NCBI RefSeq assembly: GCF_029168945.1 | Contig: NC_083601.1 | Location: forward strand, 39,483,660 to 39,547,659 | Source: Cannabis sativa | Taxonomy: Eukaryota; Streptophyta; Magnoliopsida; Rosales; Cannabaceae | Length of the DNA: 64,000 nucleotides | Direction: 5' to 3' | Shown: positions 54,255 through 64,000 of the stretch, in pieces | Layout: the number at the start of each line of letters is the position of its first letter | Numbering within the stretch: the first letter of the stretch is position 1 | Notes under the pieces: generated by a model | The model's database searches: none | Seen by the model: the letters and a program-made list of their open reading frames with translations, nothing else | Told to the model about the DNA's origin: nothing | Position numbers and translations under genes: made by a program

Positions 54255-57200
54255 ATGCTGATGTTGAATATATTTCTGTTATCCTTATTCTTGTTTCATT
54301 TCCAATATTGCTATGCAATTTATAACATATCTTCATCCCAACCATTATCTCAAACACAAACTCTAGTCTCCTCTAACCAAATTTTTGAGTTGGGCTTTTT
54401 CAATCCAAATAATTCTGCAAATCAGTATGTGGGCATGTGGTACAAGGGAATTTCTCCCCTTACTGTGTTATGGGTGGCTAACAGAGAGAAACCGCTAAAA
54501 ATGGCAGACTCTGCATTGGCAAGTCTAGTGATTGGAAGTAATGGAAATCTGGAGCTTTTGAGTGGTGACAAGTCTGTTATCTGGTCAACTAGTATTCATG
54601 TCGGATCAAATACTTCAGTAGCAACTCTTTCAGACGACGGTAACTTGGTTCTCAATGATGGAATATCAAGAGAAACCTTATGGCAAAGCTTTCAACATTC
54701 AGGAGACACGTACATGCCTGGAGCATTCTTAGGTTATAATGTCAAAACTGGAGAGAATTATGTGTTGACATCTTGGAAGAGTGACAACGATACATCACCT
54801 GGTAATTTCACTTCTGGAATCTCGAAACAGTCACCGCCACAATCTTTCGTATGGATCAATGAAACAACGCCTCACTGGAGAAGTGGACCATGGGATAAAA
54901 CCAAGTTCATTGGAATACCTGAGATGGACAATTCATATACTAGTTCACTCTATCTCCAACAAGACATAGAGAAGGGAACAAATTATGTCTATTTCAATAA
55001 GTTTGACAAATCTATTCTCATAAAAGTGTATGTTTCATCACAAGGTCTTCTAAGATATATCATCAAATACAATGGTAGTGCCTCTTGGTATAGTGCCTGG
55101 GAGGTACCAAAAACTCAATGCGACGTATATGGAACTTGTGGAGCTTTTGGGGTATGCAAAACATCTGAATCTCCAATTTGCAAGTGTTTAAAAGGGTTTG
55201 TACCAAAATCAGACCAAGACTGGAGGAATGGAATTTGGAGCGGAGGGTGCGTAAGAAGGACTGACTTACTTTGTGAGAAAAATAATAGTAGCAATTCATC
55301 AAATGGAGAAAAAACAGATGGATTTCACAAGATGAGTACGCTAAAACTTCCAGACCTGTATACGTATGTAGACATAAAAATCGACAATGATTGCTACAAA
55401 TGGTGCCTGAATAATTGTTCTTGCGTAGCTTATGCTTATGTAAATGGAATAGGGTGTTTGGTTTGGTCAGAAGATCTTATTGACATTGAGAGCTTTTCCT
55501 ATGGCGGCGCAGATCTTTTTATTCGCCTTGCACAAGCTGAACTTGGTGAGGATTGTGTTGATTTTAATGAATTTAATTAAGTACCATCTTTTTCTTCTTT
55601 ATTCCAACACGTATGATCCATATACATTTTGTTATGCAGCCAAAGGAGAGAAAACCAGGAAGGTTGTCATCATCCTCACAGTTATTTTTGTTGGTGCCCT
55701 TCTTCTTGCTGCTGTTTTCATATTTCATAGATGGAGAACTAGCCCCAGAAGTAGTAAAATGATAAATCTTCAGTGTAAATTTCAATTTAGTTTCTTGTAG
55801 TTCTGTCAAAATTTATTTGATCTCTTAATATAACTCCAAATTTTAAAGCTGAAATGGCATGGCCCATCAAGGAGATCCTAAAGAAACTTGGTTTGGCTGA
55901 TATAATTGAGTCTCCAACACACAATCTTCAAGGTGCCAAACAACAAGATCCATCCGAGTTGTGTATTTTTGAATTGGATAGCGTCTTAGTTGCTACAAAC
56001 CATTTCAACATCAGAAACAAACTCGGACAAGGAGGGTTTGGTTCTGTGTACAAGGTGATTACTTTACGTTTTTAACATATGATGAAGTTAGTGCACTTTG
56101 TTTTAAAACAAATTAACTAATTAAGTCTGAATACCAAGTAAAAGAAAGTGAGGTTGATCAATTTGCAGGGAAGATTGCAAGATGGAAGGGACATAGCAGT
56201 CAAAAGACTGTCTAGTAGCTCGGGACAAGGCATAGAAGAGCTTAAAAATGAGATGATTTTGATCTCTAAACTTCAACACAGAAATCTTGTAAAGCTCCTA
56301 GGTTGCTGCATTGAAGAAGAAGAGAAGTTACTAGTTTATGAGTTTATGCCTAACAGAAGCTTGGATACCTTCATCTTCGGTTGGTTTCCCTTTGTCTATC
56401 TATCACATGTGGCGATACTAACCTCCTCTGCTTCCCCTGTTCTCTTAATTTGTTCCCTATCCAAATTGTGTTACACATATTCACTATCAAGCAATATACT
56501 CAAATTTATGAGCAGCCCTCAATCTATATTTTGTTTCATTCATTTAATTAGTTTGAAAGGAAATTAGATTATTCATCCTCCTCAATTAAAGATACATGAT
56601 CAATTATTTGCGGTTTGTATTATGCAGATCCAAGTAGAAGCGCACAATTATATTGGGCTACACGCTTTAACATTATCCATGGTGTTGCCAGAGGTCTTGT
56701 ATATCTTCATCGCGATTCATGTTTAAGGGTGATACATCGAGATTTGAAAGTTAGTAATATTCTTTTAGACGAAAAGATGAACCCAAAAATATCAGATTTT
56801 GGATTGGCACGAATTTTTCAAGGGACAATGGATTTAGTAAACACTCACAGGGTTGTCGGAACATTGTAAGTAAGAAACGTTTATAAATATTAGAATCATT
56901 TCAGTGTTAGTTGTTTACTAAAAATATGAATTCTCAAGCACTTAGTTATGATACGTTTGCTTGATTCAATTATTTAATGCAGAGGCTACATGTCTCCAGA
57001 ATATGCTATGGGTGGAATATTTTCTGAAAAGTCTGATGTATTTAGCTTTGGTGTCATGCTATTAGAGATAATCAGTGGAAAGAAGAATTCCAACTTCCAC
57101 TATTATGAGAAAGAGCAAAGCCTGATTGCTTATGTGAGTTCATACTTGTCTTGCCTAATTTGGTATTTGATTAGTATATATTTTTAAATGAACGGTCTTC

Positions 57201-57527
57201 TTGATTGGTTCGAAATGTCTGTTATACTTTGTTTGATAGGCATGGCAACTGTGGAATGAAAGCAGAGAATTAGACTTGGTTGATGATGCATTGGCCGAGT
57301 CATACTCTGCAGAAGAAGCAATAAGGTGCATACATATTGGTCTTTTATGTGTGCAAGATCATGCAAGTGATAGGCCAACCATGGTTGATGTGGTTTCCAT
57401 GTTGATCAAAGAGACACATCGTCCTCAACCTAAACAACCCTTCTTTACTTGCCAAACTCAATCACACACTGCAACAAGCTCTGTCTCTGTGAATGAAGCT
57501 ACCGTATCAGTATTTGAAGGCCGCTAA
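54255..57527 (+). CDS. Gene F: S-domain receptor-like kinase
   Basis: Predicted 831 aa. Exons: 54255-55545, 55640-55750, 55849-56054, 56169-56379, 56628-56865, 56983-57133, 57240-57527. ATG at 54255 (a second in-frame ATG at 54261 is possible). Signal peptide, B-lectin ([11 protein letters not shown]), S-locus region ([11 protein letters not shown]), EGF-like ([13 protein letters not shown]), PAN ([13 protein letters not shown]), membrane span in exon 2, kinase Lys about 548, HRD Asp about 645, DFG Asp about 663, tail ending SVFEGR. The donor after exon 2 is GTAGTA, weakened by loss of one A from the GTAAGT seen in C and D. Reading through it leaves a membrane-anchored ectodomain that ends at 55800 without a kinase. 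Exon 7 is almost identical to that of C although exon 1 is clearly diverged. Confidence 0.9.
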
Positions 57528-58332
57528 GTCACTCAGCTTTTCAAATTCGTGCTTTTATCCTCTTAATCCATTCAACCTATAACTACACATTTATGAAATG
57601 TTGTACTATTTAAGCTGGGACCTTCTTGAAAATTCAATCTTAATTGATTAAATGTAGAATCTGCTAATGTATTCCATCTCATTGGTTAAATGTTAACTAC
57701 TATAACTAACTCTGACAGTTGAAAGCAGAGTTGCTCAGTGCCTAAAAGCTTATAATCTAAATATATAGGTGTTGAATATTTATACTAATATTTAACAAGC
57801 AATGCGAAAAGACAAGGGAAGGCGATATTCTTTTGACTTTATTATTTTATCCTCCCAAAAGTCTAACTTATGTGCTCATTAATCATTATATCTATACAAA
57901 AATATGTACGTAATACACCAATAAGTTTTTTGTCATACAAAATTTATTAACACGGAATATTTTTTGTTTTTACAATTTAAATTTTTTTAGTTACAAGTAT
58001 ACATTTTTTAATAAAAATAATAAAGTGTTCAATATTTTTTTAATTGTTTTATGGTTAATTTATAGTTGTAATGAGATTGATTTTCTTATTATTTTATAAT
58101 TTATTTATATTTGATTTATAAGTTGATTTCTTATTGTTTTTGAATTTGATTTCTAATATTTTTAATTTTTGCTAAAAAATACATTTTTGTATTTTTGTAA
58201 TTTTAAAATTTTAAAATTGTATTTTTTAAAAAATTAAATGTAAATAAAAACATATATATAATAAAAAAGTATTTATGAAAAAACCTTAAAGTAAAATTAT
58301 AACAAGTGGGACAGCTATTAAGATAATTGATA
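57528..58332. other. Intergenic, possible promoter remnant of lost gene
   Basis: Bases about 57815-57880 (AAGGGAAGGCGATA, then GTCTAACTTATGTGCT) resemble 59080-59140 ahead of gene G. This suggests the upstream region of a lost G-like gene. Otherwise AT-rich without a gene. Confidence 0.5.
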
Positions 58333-58608
58333 TGGAGTGAGATGAGAGGAAGAGTTTGTGGATGATGCATGGGATGGCTCGTATGGTGCATCAGAAGCAA
58401 TAAGATGCGTAGATGTTGACCTGTTATTCGTACAAGATCATACCAATGATAGATTAAGCATGTCATGATGTAGTTTTCATGTTCAGTAATGAAACAAATC
58501 GTCTTCAACCCATTCAACCTATATTTAATTCAAAGCTCTCCGAGATCACGTCAAAGGGCCACTACATGCTCTGTTACTGCTAGTGTCTCAATGATTGAAG
58601 GGCAGTGA
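58333..58608 (+). pseudogene. Relic of a G-like SD-RLK, last exon only
   Basis: Closely matches exon 7 of gene G: GTGGATGATGCAT, GCATCAGAAGCAATA, GTACAAGATCATACCA and the end TCAATGATTGAAGGG followed by a stop. Small indels break the frame several times, and the conserved RPSMADV block is lost. The 3' flank also matches that of gene G (AGTGTTTTGAA, then TACTTTCTC). No exons 1-6 are seen upstream, so most of the gene was deleted. It stands between F and G, as expected for a lost tandem copy. Confidence 0.87.
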
Positions 58609-59356
58609 AAAAAAGTGTTTTGAATTTACTTTCTCTGGTCAGCTTAACCGAAAGTAATTATGAAGCTTTGTTACTGTGGCAGCAATGAGTAAGGGGAATG
58701 ATTCTCATTCTCATTCTGTTAGTCTTGTCATTGATTAATGATGTAACATCTGCTTCATTACTAGTTTTCTCAAGTGCTAGTATCAAACACATAATGAATC
58801 ATCATAATATTTATCTTGTATGTCTTATTGCTTGTTATCTACTTTCTGGTCTCGGTAGAGAATTACAGTGCTACTCCACAATACTAAATTTCTCCAAAAC
58901 TATTATTACCATTTTGTAGACAAATACCACCAAGCCAATAAATTGAGCGGCAAGGGTGCCTCTGTGAACACAAAAAATGAAGTAATGAAATAAAAAAAAA
59001 ATGGCCAATGAGAAGTTGACTTAGACTGAGTCCTATGTCTGGACATTATTATTATAATATTATACACAATTAATACGCTAAGGGAAGGCGATAGTTTTTT
59101 ATTTATTTTCCCGCCTATGTCTAACTTCTGTGCTTTATTATATTGTAATATTTAGTTTTATAAGTGAGACACCTATATTGTGATATGGAGAGAATTAAAA
59201 AGAAATTGCCAACAACAGAGAGAGAAGAAAGGAATCTTATATTGTTTAGTACAGGGATTAACTAACATAACTTTTACTTTTCTAATAAACTTGTTGATCT
59301 TCGGATTATTTTTCCATCTTTCTCTTTTACTTATATCCATCCACAGGTTCTTCCAA
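58609..59356. other. Upstream region of gene G
   Basis: Includes the shared block at 59080-59140. Bases 59173-59310 are repeated in inverted orientation inside intron 2 of gene G (61002-61139). No ATG-led frame precedes the chosen start, although the frame is open back to 59180. Confidence 0.6.
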
Positions 59357-62680
<3,324 letters not shown>

Positions 62681-63001
62681 AGCAACGGTCTCAATGATTG
62701 AAGGGAGGTGAAAAAAAAAAGTTAAGAAAATAAGAGAATTTTTTTCTTTTTCTTTTTTGAAAAGAAAGTGTTTTGAACCTACTTTCTCATGTAAAATGTT
62801 TGTTTCCGTGTAAACACAAATCATGTCAATGCAATATATAATTATGTAATGTTATAGCATTTTCGCCTACATTATTTTTGAATTAATTGTTTGACCTTAT
62901 TAATGAAACAATAAATTCCCTAAGAAAATGAAACTACTACTCATAAGTACTATTTCTTATGCAGTTTAAGAAAAAAATACTATTTTTTTATGAGACTAGG
63001 C
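62681..63001. other. 3' flank of gene G
   Basis: Contains the out-of-frame remnant of the normal C-terminus to 62711, then an AT-rich 3' flank. No other gene is seen. Confidence 0.5.
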
Positions 63002-63204
63002 AGTCAAGTGACCATATTACATGATGATTGTGTAAAGTAAAGTGCAAACAGAGAGAAAAGAATTCTGTTCATTGAATTATTGAAAGCCAAAGCTTTAGTT
63101 TATATACACAGATCAAGCAAAGAAAACAAAGCAAGAGAAGAACCAGAAATAACAGAAAGTTGTTACACAAAGTAACAGAACACAACTGAAGTTAGTTAAA
63201 ACAG

Positions 63205-64000
63205 CTAACTAACTTTCTTCACTTGACAGCCCCCCTCAAACGAAGTGTCTTCTGAGCAAGAAACACTTAGTTTGCTCCTTAAGATGGGAAACCTGTTGCT
63301 TGATATAGGCTTTGTAAGACAATCTGCTATTTGATGCTCGGCAGGAACATGTTGAACCTGAATTTGTTTGTTGATTACCTTGTCCCGAACAAAGTAGAGA
63401 TCAATTTCAATATGTTTTGTGCGAGCATGAAGAACGGGATTGGCAGCGAGCATAACCGAACTAATATTATCACACCATATCATAGATGGAGAAGTGGCAG
63501 GCACATGAAGCTCAGAAAGTAAGGATTGCAACCAAGAAATTTCAGACACCACAGCTGCAAGGCTTCTAAATTCTGCTTCGGTGGAGGACCTTGAGATTGT
63601 TGGTTGCTTCTTGGATTGCCAAGAGATCAGATTTTCACCAAAGTAGACACAAAACCCAGTTGTTGATCTTCTATCATCAGGATCAGCAGCCCAGTCAGCA
63701 TCACAATAAGCTTCAAGATGAAAATTAGAGACTCTTTGCAAATGAAGGCCATAGTCAAGAGTACCTGCCAGATACCTTAGAATTCTCTTAACAGCTACCC
63801 AATGAGACTGAAGAGGATTATGCATGAACTGACATACCTTGTTAACACTAAAGGCAATGTCAGGTCTTGTGATAGTGGCATATTGTAAGGCTCCTACTAT
63901 AGAGCGGTATTGAGTGGGATCGAACACAGGATCACTACCATAGTTAGAGAGTTTCAATCCACTATTCATTGGAGTGCTATGTGTCTTGGCTCCTTGCATC
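63205..64000 (-). CDS. Copia pol C-terminus (RT end and RNase H), partial
   Basis: Open - strand frame of at least 264 codons that continues past the window edge. It covers the end of RT ([25 protein letters not shown]) and a full RNase H ([44 protein letters not shown]). It is uninterrupted, so this element may be younger or more intact than the Copia at 35441-42787. The final codons overlap the LTR by about 24 nt, which is seen in some compact Copia elements. The RNase H removes RNA from the RNA-DNA hybrid during reverse transcription. Confidence 0.93.
   Translation of the reverse strand, partial: MQGAKTHSTPMNSGLKLSNYGSDPVFDPTQYRSIVGALQYATITRPDIAFSVNKVCQFMHNPLQSHWVAVKRILRYLAGTLDYGLHLQRVSNFHLEAYCDADWAADPDDRRSTTGFCVYFGENLISWQSKKQPTISRSSTEAEFRSLAAVVSEISWLQSLLSELHVPATSPSMIWCDNISSVMLAANPVLHARTKHIEIDLYFVRDKVINKQIQVQHVPAEHQIADCLTKPISSNRFPILRSKLSVSCSEDTSFEGGCQVKKVS
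63229..63237 (-). promoter_or_regulatory. Polypurine tract of the 3' Copia element
   Basis: GAGGGGGGC on the - strand directly before the LTR start TGTCAAG. It lies inside the coding frame. Confidence 0.75.

Larger units (their letters stand above)
63002..64000 (-). mobile_element. Copia retrotransposon, 3' part, cut by window end
   Basis: On the - strand the order is RNase H, polypurine tract, LTR. The LTR covers about 63002-63228. It begins TGTCAAGTGA (reading the - strand) and ends near TCACTTGACT. The outer boundary is approximate because a clear CA end and target duplication were not found. The other end of the element lies beyond this window. Confidence 0.9.

Noticed and set aside
59180..59356. 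N-terminal extension of gene G
   Set aside because: The frame is open but contains no ATG. The sequence is the segment found inverted in intron 2, and a signal peptide follows the ATG at 59357.

Overview
This window is nuclear DNA from a flowering plant. Evidence: multi-exon genes with GT-AG introns, very AT-rich intergenic DNA, and plant-type CACTA, Copia, Ty3-gypsy, LINE, TRIM and MITE elements. The receptor genes look eudicot and probably rosid. I cannot name the species from the sequence alone.

The core is a tandem array of seven G-type lectin S-domain receptor-like kinase genes (SD-RLKs), all on the + strand. I call them A to G: A 9062-12842, B 15670-19107, C 19963-23524, D 25262-28370 (broken; last exon resumes at 34355-34466), E 47954-51110, F 54255-57527, G 59357-62680. 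A relic of an eighth gene lies at 58333-58608. All seven share one seven-exon plan. Exon 1 encodes signal peptide, B-lectin, S-locus glycoprotein, EGF-like and PAN domains. Exon 2 encodes the membrane span. Exons 3-7 encode an RD-type Ser/Thr kinase and a C-terminal tail. Exons 4, 5 and 6 are 211, 238 and 151 nt in nearly every copy. Gene A resembles Arabidopsis B120 (At4g21390). B to G resemble the Arabidopsis At1g61 cluster, which also contains LORE/SD1-29. They are probably cell-surface receptors in immunity or development; ligands are unknown.

Layout: 1-620 inverted-repeat element; 826-7871 complete-ended CACTA transposon (TSD TTA) with a truncated transposase; 9-19 kb genes A and B, with LINE and inverted-repeat relics between them; 19.1-34.5 kb genes C and D, from a tandem duplication of about 5.3 kb, with D's last exon split by a 6.0-kb chromodomain Ty3-gypsy element (28337-34349, TSD CTGAT); 35441-42787 Copia element (TSD GGAAG) whose leader carries a striking row of RNA hairpins; 42.8-47.9 kb AT-rich DNA with a TRIM (44467-44915, TSD ATTGT); 48-63 kb genes E, F, relic and G with a MITE and a truncated LINE; 63002-64000 the 3' part of another Copia element on the - strand, cut by the window end.

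The most interesting signals are: (1) the hairpin series in the Copia leader, where stems of different sequence present the same apical motif; (2) an inverted copy of gene G's own promoter/5' leader inside its intron 2; (3) replacement of gene D's C-terminal tail by LTR-encoded residues; (4) mosaic relationships among C, D, E and F that suggest gene conversion; (5) stop-free, in-frame first introns in C and D. Exon joins were made by reading splice sites and reading frame by eye; none has transcript support here.
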